From Bryobacterales bacterium (GTDB taxonomy: Bacteria; Acidobacteriota; Terriglobia; Bryobacterales; Bryobacteraceae), in contig PKYZ01000510.1 of assembly GCA_003132865.1 (NCBI GenBank), positions 36,103-42,910 of the forward strand: a stretch of 6,808 bases of DNA. Reading direction: 5' to 3'. Position 1 is the first letter of the stretch; every line of letters starts with the position of its first letter. The translations under genes and the position numbers were made by a program. A model generated the notes under the pieces. That model was given only the letters and a program-made list of their open reading frames with translations. It had not been told where the DNA came from and did no database searches. Of the stretch, positions 1 to 5,039 are shown in pieces.

Positions 1-770
1 CCGCGCGCCCGCAGCGCCTCGTCCACCATGCCGATCAGCTCTTCGCGCGTCACGTAGAATCTGTCCTGTGGCTGCGGCACTTGTTCAGCATACACCGGAC
101 AGCCCGGCTCCATGGCCGCGCGCCCTTTCACGCCATACCGCGTTCTGGAATCGAACAACTTCTCCACTTCCACTTTGGGCAGCACCGTAGGCCCTCCCAA
201 CAGTTCCGCCACCAGCGAAATGCGCGCGAAGTGCTCCACGGTCTCCATGCGGAAGAACGCCTTGTAGACGTCTTCGCCGTAGCTTACTGCGCCGTGATTC
301 CCCATCATGATGGCTTCATATTTGGGGATGTACGGTATCAGCGGCTCGGTCAGCGCCGGCGTGCCGGGCAGCCCATAGTCCGCCAGCGGCACGCAGCCCA
401 GTCCGATGATCACTTCCGGCAGCAGAGCCAGGTTCAGCGGGCGGCCGGCCGCCGCGAATCCCGTGGCCACTGGCGGATGCGCATGCAACACCGCATGAAT
501 ATCCGGACGCATCTCGTAAATCTTCATGTGCATGGCGACCTCGGAGGTACACTCTTTCCGGCCGCTCAGTTTCTTTCCCTGCATATCGGCCACGATAAGA
601 TCGTCGACATGCATCATGCCCTTGCTCACGCCGGTGGGTGTCGCCAGGATGCGCTGCGCATCCAGACGGATGGTGATGTTACCGTCATTGGCAGCCACCC
701 AACCCTTTTGATACACCAACCGCCCGATATCGACAATATCCTGCCGGTACTCTTGTTCCGTCTTCGCCAT
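1..770 (-). CDS. Class II aldolase/adducin-family protein (L-fuculose-phosphate aldolase type), 3' end outside window
   Basis: Members of this family cleave or epimerise sugar phosphates (for example L-fuculose 1-phosphate to DHAP and lactaldehyde) in the cytoplasm with a zinc ion. The 256 visible residues start MAKTEQEYRQ. The substrate-phosphate loop region NDGNITIRL lies at residues 28-36 and TPTGVSKG at 44-51. The zinc site typical of FucA is complete: E77 (in KECTSEVAM), H96 and H98 (VLHAHPP), and H159 (GNHGAV). The ATG at 770 gives the normal family N-terminus, but no Shine-Dalgarno sequence precedes it. A TACAAT box 13 nt upstream suggests a very short leader. No stop is reached at the window edge; the usual family length is about 215-260 residues, so only a short tail should be missing. 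The exact substrate cannot be told from sequence: fuculose-, rhamnulose- or ribulose-phosphate enzymes and other adducin-like proteins share these motifs. Family assignment is strong, substrate weak. Confidence 0.9.
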   Translation of the reverse strand, partial: MAKTEQEYRQDIVDIGRLVYQKGWVAANDGNITIRLDAQRILATPTGVSKGMMHVDDLIVADMQGKKLSGRKECTSEVAMHMKIYEMRPDIHAVLHAHPPVATGFAAAGRPLNLALLPEVIIGLGCVPLADYGLPGTPALTEPLIPYIPKYEAIMMGNHGAVSYGEDVYKAFFRMETVEHFARISLVAELLGGPTVLPKVEVEKLFDSRTRYGVKGRAAMEPGCPVYAEQVPQPQDRFYVTREELIGMVDEALRAR

Positions 771-783
771 CACGGGATAAACG

Positions 784-812
784 ATTGTAACAGACGGAGG
801 GCAGGCGATCAC
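784..812 (-). promoter_or_regulatory. Candidate promoter of the aldolase gene
   Basis: On the minus strand, TACAAT (784-789) is a good -10 match. It is preceded at 17 bp by GTGATC (807-812), which keeps only the TGA core of a -35 box. Transcription would begin about 7 nt before the ATG at 770, giving an almost leaderless message, in keeping with the absent Shine-Dalgarno sequence. The -35 is weak, so this is a suggestion only. Confidence 0.35.
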
Positions 813-843
813 CCTACCCGCGTAAATTGACTCCTCAATCGGA

Positions 844-893
844 GAGCGGGTCCAGGGGGACCCGCTCAGACCAGGCGCAGACCAGGGGTCTGC
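844..893. repeat. Two adjacent perfect hairpins, REP-like intergenic element
   Basis: The first inverted repeat is GAGCGGGTCC (844-853) and GGACCCGCTC (858-867) around the loop AGGG. The second is GCAGACC (877-883) and GGTCTGC (887-893) around the loop AGG. Both stems are perfect and share the loop core AGG, so the two units look related in design. They lie between two divergent gene starts, where neither neighbour would use them as a terminator, and no T-run follows in either direction. This fits a dispersed REP/BIME-type extragenic palindrome, which I recall seeing in similar form in acidobacterial intergenic DNA. The copy number in the genome is unknown. Confidence 0.75.
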
Positions 894-942
894 CCCACCA
901 ATTCTGAGTTGAGGACGTGCGGGCGATTTGCCGCTGTGATCG

Positions 943-953
943 TACAATAGGAG
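943..953 (+). promoter_or_regulatory. TACAAT box and GGAG directly before the archease start
   Basis: TACAAT (943-948) ends 6 nt before the ATG at 955. A start site about 7 nt downstream of it would fall on the A of the ATG, giving a leaderless mRNA. GGAG (950-953) is only one base from the ATG, too close for a normal ribosome binding site. No acceptable -35 was found at 16-18 bp, so the promoter call is tentative. Confidence 0.3.
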
Positions 954-954
954 C

Positions 955-1365
955 ATGTTCGAGATTCTCGAGCACCCGGCGGACATCGGCTTCCGCGCCT
1001 TTGGCGGTACGCTGGAGGAACTGTTCGCGAATGCGGCTGTGGCGCTGGTTTCGATCGCGTGCGAAATCGAGGAGGTGCCGCCGTGGACGGAGTACGCGCT
1101 TTCGGCCACGGGCACCGACTACGAATCGCTGCTGGTGAACTGGCTCAGCGAGGTGCTGTATTGGTTCGACGGTAAGCGCATCGCGTTGCGCGAGTTTCGC
1201 GTGACGCAGCTTGCGCCGGACAGCATCCGGGCGGCGGCCTGGGGGGAGCCGCGCGATGGCGAGCGGCACCGGTCGAAGCTGATCGTGAAGGCGGTGACGT
1301 GGCACCAGTTGCGAATCGCGCGGAGCGATGGCGGCTGGATGGCGGAAGTCTACCTTGATATCTGA
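955..1365 (+). CDS. Archease, activator of RNA ligase RtcB
   Basis: Archease is a small cytoplasmic partner of RtcB that speeds formation of the RtcB-GMP intermediate and allows multiple turnovers. The 136 residues match the family end to end. The N-terminal signature EHPADIGFRAFGGTLEEL is at residues 6-23, with D10 as the probable conserved metal-site acid. The C-terminal part carries VKAVTWHQL at 111-119 and ends EVYLDI, with D135 as the conserved C-terminal acid. The length is normal. The ATG at 955 gives the expected start, with the signature a few residues in. The TGA stop at 1363-1365 is followed after 10 nt by rtcB, the gene pairing expected from function. There is no usual symbol in bacteria. 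Identification is confident; the metal-ligand roles are by analogy with studied archeases. Confidence 0.93.
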   Translation: MFEILEHPADIGFRAFGGTLEELFANAAVALVSIACEIEEVPPWTEYALSATGTDYESLLVNWLSEVLYWFDGKRIALREFRVTQLAPDSIRAAAWGEPRDGERHRSKLIVKAVTWHQLRIARSDGGWMAEVYLDI

Positions 1366-1378
1366 TGGATATCTGATG
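1357..1378 (+). repeat. 11-bp tandem duplication across the archease stop and rtcB start
   Basis: GATATCTGATG occurs twice in perfect tandem, at 1357-1367 and 1368-1378. The first copy holds the archease TGA (1363-1365), which overlaps an ATG at 1365. The second copy holds a TGA (1374-1376), which overlaps the rtcB ATG at 1376. The ATG at 1365 opens a minicistron reading Met-Asp-Ile-stop. Removing one unit would leave archease and rtcB joined by a single TGATG overlap, so the present 10-nt gap is most simply a tandem duplication of that junction. Confidence 0.9.
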
Positions 1379-2818
1379 CCGGCGGAAATACAAATCGAAG
1401 CCATAGACGCATGGCGGTACCGCATCGCGCGCGACGAGCGGCGGGGCATGCGCACGGACGTGGTGGTGTATGCCAGCGCCGCGCTGATGGAGCAGATCCG
1501 CAAGGACCTGTCGCTGGAACAGGCCATGAATGTGGCGACGCTGCCCGGAATCGCGGGTCACAGCCTGGCGATGCCCGATATCCATCAAGGCTACGGATTT
1601 CCGATTGGCGGCGTGGCGGCGATGGACTTCGAGGACGGCGTGGTGTCGCCCGGCGGCGTGGGCTTCGATATCAACTGCGGCGTGCGCCTGGTGCGGACGA
1701 CGCTGGAGGCCGGCGACGTGCGTCCGAGGCTGCGCGAGCTGATCGATCAGATTTTCCGGGATGTGCCGTGCGGCGTGGGGGGTGCGGGATTCATCAAGAT
1801 AGGCGCGCAGGATCTGGAGCGCGTGCTGGCGCGGGGCGCGGGCTGGATGGTGGAGAACGGGTACGGCGAGGAGCGCGATGCGCGGTTCGCGGAGGCGGGC
1901 GGCGCGCTGGAGGGCGCGGATGCGGCGGCGGTTTCGTCGCGCGCGAAAGAGCGCGGCTTGCCGCAGTTGGGCACGCTGGGCAGCGGGAATCACTTCCTGG
2001 AAGTGCAATACGTGGAGGAGATCCACGACGAAGTCGCGGCGCGCGCGTTTGGCATCGCGGCGGGGCAGGTGGTGGTGCTGATTCATTCCGGCTCGCGCGG
2101 GCTGGGCCACCAGGTGTGCACGGACTATGTGGCCGAGATGAACAAAGTGATGCCGAGGCACGGCATCACGCTGCCCGACCGGCAGCTTGCGTGTTGCCCG
2201 ATCCGCGCGCCGGAAGGGCAGGCGTACCTGGGGGCCATGTGCGCAGCGGCCAATTTCGCGTGGGCGAACCGGCAGGGGATCATGCACTTCCTGCGCGGGG
2301 CGTTCCGGCGGGTCTTCGGCGACGGCGCGCGGCTGGATTTGATCTACGATGTGTGCCACAAGATCGCCAAGCGCGAGCGTTACGAAGTGGAGGGGCGCAA
2401 GCGCGACCTGCTGGTGCATCGGAAGGGGGCCACGCGCGCGTTCCCGGCGGGGCATCGCGAGGTTCCGGCGGACTACCGGCACGTGGGGCAGCCGGTGTTC
2501 GTGCCGGGCAGCATGGGGACGGCCTCGTGGGTGCTGGTGGGGGCGGAGGGCGCGATGCGCGAGACGTTCGGCAGCGTGTGCCACGGCGCGGGACGGTTGA
2601 TGAGCCGCACGGCGGTGCGCAAGGGCCGGGATGCGCGGCAGGAGACCAAGAAGCTGGAGGAAGCCGGCATTCTGGTGCGGAGCGAGACGCGGGACGGGAT
2701 ATTGGAGGAGCTGCCGGAGGCGTACAAGAATGTCGACGAGGTGATCGAGGTGGTCCACTGCGCGGGGCTGGCGCGGAAGGTGGCGCGGTTGCGGCCGATG
2801 GGGGTGATTAAGGGGTGA
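1376..2818 (+). CDS. rtcB: RNA-splicing ligase RtcB (3'-phosphate/5'-OH RNA ligase)
   Basis: RtcB joins RNA ends carrying a 3'-phosphate or 2',3'-cyclic phosphate to 5'-OH ends, using GTP and Mn2+ in the cytoplasm. The 480-residue length is typical. Recognisable blocks in order are MPDIHQGYGFPIGG (66-79), SPGGVGFDINCGVRL (91-105), LGSGNHFLEVQ (201-211), IHSGSRGLGHQ (236-246), YDVCHKIAK (324-332) and VCHGAGRLMSR (401-411). These supply the metal ligands D98, C101, H206, H237 and H328, and the guanylated histidine H403. They correspond to D95, C98, H203, H234, H329 and H404 of the Pyrococcus enzyme, so the protein should be active. The ATG at 1376 is chosen because it gives the family N-terminus and its A overlaps the TGA of a minicistron. 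No Shine-Dalgarno sequence precedes it, so translation probably depends on coupling to archease. In-frame upstream ATGs would lie inside archease. Confidence 0.96.
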   Translation: MPAEIQIEAIDAWRYRIARDERRGMRTDVVVYASAALMEQIRKDLSLEQAMNVATLPGIAGHSLAMPDIHQGYGFPIGGVAAMDFEDGVVSPGGVGFDINCGVRLVRTTLEAGDVRPRLRELIDQIFRDVPCGVGGAGFIKIGAQDLERVLARGAGWMVENGYGEERDARFAEAGGALEGADAAAVSSRAKERGLPQLGTLGSGNHFLEVQYVEEIHDEVAARAFGIAAGQVVVLIHSGSRGLGHQVCTDYVAEMNKVMPRHGITLPDRQLACCPIRAPEGQAYLGAMCAAANFAWANRQGIMHFLRGAFRRVFGDGARLDLIYDVCHKIAKRERYEVEGRKRDLLVHRKGATRAFPAGHREVPADYRHVGQPVFVPGSMGTASWVLVGAEGAMRETFGSVCHGAGRLMSRTAVRKGRDARQETKKLEEAGILVRSETRDGILEELPEAYKNVDEVIEVVHCAGLARKVARLRPMGVIKG

Positions 2819-2830
2819 TGGGGGACGGTT

Positions 2831-2863
2831 ACATCATATGTGATGTGATATCGTATATGATGT
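2831..2863 (+). promoter_or_regulatory. Palindromic operator over the PIN toxin start
   Basis: ACATCA (2831-2836) and TGATGT (2841-2846) form a perfect palindrome with a 4-bp centre. A third half-site, TGATGT (2858-2863), extends this: ATATGATGT (2855-2863) is the exact complement of ACATCATAT (2831-2839). The GTG start of the toxin (2862) lies inside the last half-site. This AT-rich block stands out in GC-rich surroundings and is the natural place for self-repression by the toxin-antitoxin complex. A promoter is likely in the same stretch (TTACAT at 2829-2834, TATATG at 2854-2859, spacing 19), but that match is poor. Confidence 0.65.
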
Positions 2864-3284
2864 GAGGCTGGTGCTGGACGCCGACTCGGTGGTTGCAGCC
2901 ATGCGGAGTCCGGCAGGCGCCTCGGCTGCCGTTATCCGGGCGGCGCGGCAGCGAAAGGTAACGTTGTTGGTTAGCGTTCCGCTAGCGTTGGAATACGAGG
3001 CGGTTTGCAAGAAGCCCGAGCACTGGCTCGCAGCCGGACTCTGGGATAGGCAAGTGGATATCTTTCTGGATGCCCTGATCGCCATGGTGGAGCCCGTGGA
3101 AACACATTTCCTGTGGCGGCCTCAACTGCGCGATCCGAACGATGAGATGGTTCTGGAGGCGGCGGTCAACGGCCGGGCAGATGCGCTGGTGACATTCAAT
3201 CGGCGGGACTATGGGACGGCTCCGGCCCAATTTGGGGTGGAGGTCCTACTCCCGCGAGAGGCGATCGCGAGGATCAAAACATGA
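2862..3284 (+). CDS. PIN-domain RNase toxin, COG1569-type putative toxin of a TA system
   Basis: PIN-domain toxins are Mg2+-dependent RNases held inactive by a cognate antitoxin. The 140-residue protein has the family order: a first strand with LVLDADSVV (D6, where most relatives have DTN), E44 in LALEYEAV, the central RDPNDEMVLEAAV block (D91, D94), and ALVTFNRRDYG near the C-terminus. There N113 sits where many PIN proteins have the fourth acid, with D116 nearby. This N variant is common in this subfamily as I know it, so loss of activity is not implied. The start is GTG at 2862, the first possible in this frame after a stop at 2841; no Shine-Dalgarno sequence is visible. The gene begins 43 nt after rtcB on the same strand and ends in an ATGA overlap with the next gene, which is its probable antitoxin. 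Toxin-first order is less usual. RNA target unknown. Confidence 0.85.
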   Translation: MRLVLDADSVVAAMRSPAGASAAVIRAARQRKVTLLVSVPLALEYEAVCKKPEHWLAAGLWDRQVDIFLDALIAMVEPVETHFLWRPQLRDPNDEMVLEAAVNGRADALVTFNRRDYGTAPAQFGVEVLLPREAIARIKT

Positions 3285-3568
3285 GAGATACTCAAACGTA
3301 CCCATTACGGCTGCCCCGGTCGCTCAAAGAGGCGGTCGAGCGGTTGAGCCGGGATGATTGCACGAGCATCAACCAGTTTGTGGCCACGGCGGTGGCGGAA
3401 AAGGTTTCGGCTCTCCAAACGGCGAAGTACTTCGCGGAGCGGCGGGCGCGCGCGGATTATAAGGCTTTCGATAAGATCATGCGCCGACGGGGCGGAAACA
3501 CGCCCCGGGAAGGCGATGAACTGCCGGGGCGCAAGAAGCCAGGAGCCAGCAGTCGGGAGCCAGAATAA
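3281..3568 (+). CDS. Ribbon-helix-helix antitoxin of the PIN toxin
   Basis: The predicted protein (95 residues) neutralises the upstream PIN toxin and represses the operon. An RHH fold is seen at residues 7-45: strand YPLRLP, helix SLKEAVERLSRD, a turn with TSINQF, and helix FVATAVAEKVSAL. This resembles HicB-type DNA-binding ends and other Arc-like antitoxins. The charged region after residue 48 (AERRARADYKAFDKIMRRRGG) probably wraps the toxin. The start ATG at 3281 overlaps the toxin TGA and has GAGGA (3269-3273) 7 nt upstream, so the two are translationally coupled. The last dozen or so residues (KKPGASSREPE) are encoded by a degenerate 7-bp repeat and are absent from the decayed copy at 4179-4457, so the tail looks acquired. 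Antitoxin role is inferred from position, size and fold. Confidence 0.8.
   Translation: MRDTQTYPLRLPRSLKEAVERLSRDDCTSINQFVATAVAEKVSALQTAKYFAERRARADYKAFDKIMRRRGGNTPREGDELPGRKKPGASSREPE
3535..3565 (+). repeat. Degenerate 7-bp tandem repeat (GGAGCCA type) at antitoxin 3' end
   Basis: Successive 7-mers read GAAGCCA (3535), GGAGCCA (3542), GCAGTCG (3549) and GGAGCCA (3556), followed by the start of a fifth unit, GAA. The array spans the end of the antitoxin gene, supplies its final codons and provides the sequence context of its TAA stop (3566-3568). Such GGAGCCAG/GAAGCCAG arrays are familiar as dispersed intergenic repeats in some Acidobacteria; this link is from memory. Confidence 0.6.
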
Positions 3569-3612
3569 GGCCCACGTCTCCGGTGTAAAATGTCCCGTAG
3601 GCTGCGATTCCG

Positions 3613-3638
3613 GCGCGGCCTTTCCGGGTTGGCCGCGC
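3613..3638 (+). terminator. GC hairpin between antitoxin and VOC gene, possible weak terminator
   Basis: GCGCGGCC (3613-3620) pairs perfectly with GGCCGCGC (3631-3638) around a 10-nt loop, 45 nt after the antitoxin stop and 39 nt before the VOC gene. There is no T-run behind it, so an intrinsic terminator is not well supported. It may instead be a structured leader element of the VOC gene. Confidence 0.35.
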
Positions 3639-3677
3639 ACGTCCAATCGACGTCGCGGCGCCAGGCAGGAGGGTCAC

Positions 3678-4154
3678 ATGGCAATCGATATTCGAGGCCT
3701 CGCTCCGCTGCTGGAGGTCTTCGACATGCCGGCATCCATTCATTTCTACCGCGACGTGTTGGGCTTTGAGCTCGTCACCACATCGCAACCGGGCGAGCAC
3801 TTCGATTGGGCGCTGCTCAGGCTCAACGGCGTAGAGGTAATGCTCAACACGGCTTACGAAGACGGCGAGCGGCCGGCGGCTCCCGATCTCGCCCGCGTGG
3901 CCGCACACGCCGATACCTGCCTGTTCTTCGGTTGTGCCGATCTGGACGCAGCCTACCGTTACCTTCGCGCGCAGGGCCTTGACGTGAGTGAGCCTGCGAT
4001 ACGGCACTACGGCATGAAGCAGTTGTACGTCCGCGATCCCGACGGGTATGGCCTGTGCTTTCAGTGGCCCGCTACGAAGGAGACTTACGATCAGTGGCGG
4101 ACCTGGTACGGGCTTGGGACCAAGAATGTGGAAGACATCCCGGCGGACGCGTAA
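3678..4154 (+). CDS. VOC/glyoxalase-bleomycin-resistance fold protein
   Basis: A 158-residue protein of the vicinal-oxygen-chelate superfamily, with the two beta-alpha-beta-beta-beta repeats expected. The first starts APLLEVFDMPASIHFYRDVL (residues 9-28) and continues with ALLRLNGVEVML (45-56). The second starts CLFFGCADLDAAYRYLRAQG (81-100) and ends QLYVRDPDGYGLCFQW (115-130). Positions that bind metal in glyoxalase I and dioxygenases are not the usual His/Glu: the first strand has no His, and the last ligand position in DPDGYGLCFQ is Q129. This favours a non-metal, ligand-binding member similar to bleomycin-resistance proteins, though substrate is unknown. AGGAGG (3667-3672) five bases before the ATG fixes the start; the frame is open further upstream without a better start. 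TAAAAT at 3586-3591 could be a -10 box. The gene sits between an intact TA module and the decayed copy of its antitoxin. Confidence 0.85.
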   Translation: MAIDIRGLAPLLEVFDMPASIHFYRDVLGFELVTTSQPGEHFDWALLRLNGVEVMLNTAYEDGERPAAPDLARVAAHADTCLFFGCADLDAAYRYLRAQGLDVSEPAIRHYGMKQLYVRDPDGYGLCFQWPATKETYDQWRTWYGLGTKNVEDIPADA

Positions 4155-4161
4155 CACGGGA

Positions 4162-4457
4162 ATCGCGAGAATCAAACCATGAAAGAGAATCGAGCTTACC
4201 CATTACCGCTGCCCGCCCGAGGGCACCCGGCTCAAAGAGGCGCGAGCCGTTGAGCCGGGACGACCGCACGAGCACAAGCAAAGTTCCGTGGCCACGGCGG
4301 TGGCGGAGAAGGTTTCAGCCCTCCAAGGGCCGAAGTTCTTCGCGGACCGGCGGGCGCACACGGATTTTATTATAAGGCCTTCGATGAGGTCATAGGGAGA
4401 CGGAGCGGAAGCACGCCCCGGGAAGGCGATGAAATGCCGCGGCACAAGCGGTCGTAA
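4162..4457 (+). pseudogene. Decayed second copy of the RHH antitoxin, with the last codons of a lost PIN toxin
   Basis: This stretch aligns along its whole length with 3264-3534 of the intact module. At 4162-4182 the codons read IARIKP-stop, matching the IARIKT end of the intact toxin, and the ATGA overlap with the antitoxin start (ATG 4179) is kept. The antitoxin copy begins MKENRAYPLPLP against YPLRLP, then an insertion near 4212-4228 and several 1-5 nt indels break the frame (early TGA at 4251). Homology resumes in other frames: 4288-4326 matches 3380-3418 with three differences, the frame encoding KAFDEVIGRRSGSTPREGDE matches near 4375-4432, and 4412-4433 is identical to 3499-3520. The final TAA is at 4455-4457, one base from the yoeB stop. 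The GAGGA ribosome site of the intact copy is GAGAA here. No toxin body remains. Non-functional. Confidence 0.85.
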
Positions 4458-4458
4458 C

Positions 4459-4761
4459 CTATAACCGCGTCGGTGTGGGCGAATCCGGCTCGTAATGGTA
4501 CCGCGCCTGCAAGAAGTCGACGCGTCCATCGGTGACTCGGTAGACCAGCCGGTGCTCTTGAGTAATGCGCCTGGACCAACAGCCCGCGAGTAGATGTCGC
4601 AGCGGCTCGGGCTTGCCCGCTCCTTCGAATGGGTCGCGCAGTGTCGCTCCGACCAGATCGAGAATTCGAAGCGCCGTATTCCGCTCGGACTTCACCCAGT
4701 AGCGGAGGTCTTCGCGGAATTCCTGGTGGAAAACTGCCTGGCGGTTACCTGCCCGCGTCAA
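4459..4761 (-). CDS. yoeB: YoeB-family mRNA interferase toxin
   Basis: YoeB binds the 70S ribosome and cuts mRNA in the A site; YefM holds it inactive. The family pattern is clear: FREDLRYWVKSERN (15-28), LRDPFEGAGKPEPLRH (41-56), WSRRITQEHRLVYRV (62-76) and ARYHY (86-90). Counting from the start chosen here, the catalytic residues E52, R71 and H89 match E46, R65 and H83 of E. coli YoeB. In E. coli the protein stops after HY; here ten more residues (EPDSPTPTRL) follow. No ATG fits the family N-terminus. I prefer TTG at 4761, with GGGAG (4769-4773) 7 nt upstream, which overlaps yefM by 17 bp and gives 100 residues. An ATG at 4812 would add 17 residues and a 68-bp overlap. The TAG stop abuts the convergent antitoxin remnant. 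Function confident, start less so. Confidence 0.9.
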   Translation of the reverse strand: MTRAGNRQAVFHQEFREDLRYWVKSERNTALRILDLVGATLRDPFEGAGKPEPLRHLLAGCWSRRITQEHRLVYRVTDGRVDFLQARYHYEPDSPTPTRL

Positions 4762-5032
4762 CTTGGATCTCCCGCCGCAACTGGCCCACCGTCCTGGGCT
4801 TGCTTTTCCCAAGTTCCGCGCGCCGCAGCGCGGTCAGCAAGCGCCGGGCGTTCTGGGGAGAGCGGAGGAGGTGGGCCGTTTCCAGTAGGCCAGCCAGCTC
4901 GCCAGCGGGGATGAGGGCAACATCCTTTGATCCCTTCCGGCGCACGATCACGATCTCTTGATCCTCGAACACTCGATCCAAAACGCTGGCGAGATTCTCG
5001 CGAAGGCTGGTGTAGCTGGTCTCCATCGCCAT
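4745..5032 (-). CDS. yefM: YefM antitoxin (Phd/YefM family)
   Basis: YefM neutralises YoeB and, alone and in complex, represses its own operon. The 95-residue protein has the Phd/YefM fold: N-terminal DNA-binding half with SYTSLRENLASVLDRVFEDQ (5-24), the strand pair IVIVRRKGSKDVALIPAGEL (27-46), and the linker LLETAHLLRSPQNARRLL (49-66), which is nearly a family signature. A disordered, basic toxin-binding tail ends IQVDAGR. The ATG at 5032 is chosen over the one at 5026 because AGGAG (5039-5043) lies 6 nt upstream. The palindromes at 5040-5068 lie just before it. The downstream yoeB overlaps the 3' end, in the usual antitoxin-first order. Base composition does not differ visibly from neighbours. 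Assignment is strong. Confidence 0.93.
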   Translation of the reverse strand: MAMETSYTSLRENLASVLDRVFEDQEIVIVRRKGSKDVALIPAGELAGLLETAHLLRSPQNARRLLTALRRAELGKSKPRTVGQLRREIQVDAGR

Positions 5033-5039
5033 ATGGTGC

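Noticed and set aside
81..830. Open frame of 249 codons on the plus strand
   Set aside because: Antisense to the aldolase gene, with His/Arg-rich composition and no recognisable domain.
844..893. Reading the paired hairpins as an intrinsic terminator
   Set aside because: Both flanking genes point away from it and no T-run follows either stem.
1301..1315. TGGCAC followed by TTGC, like a sigma-54 promoter
   Set aside because: The gap between the two elements is 3 nt where 5 is required, and the site is inside archease.
1145..2758. Long open frame of 537 codons on the minus strand, rich in His, Arg and Ala
   Set aside because: It lies antisense to rtcB and archease, whose motifs are complete. 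The composition is that of a GC-rich mirror frame and no family pattern is seen.
3354..3677. Extended N-terminus of the VOC protein in the same open frame
   Set aside because: The extension overlaps the antitoxin and has no domain. The ATG at 3678 has a strong AGGAGG and gives the family start.
4594..4961. Overlapping plus-strand open frames of about 110 codons
   Set aside because: They are shadows of yefM-yoeB, which has family motifs, a ribosome site and an operator on the other strand.
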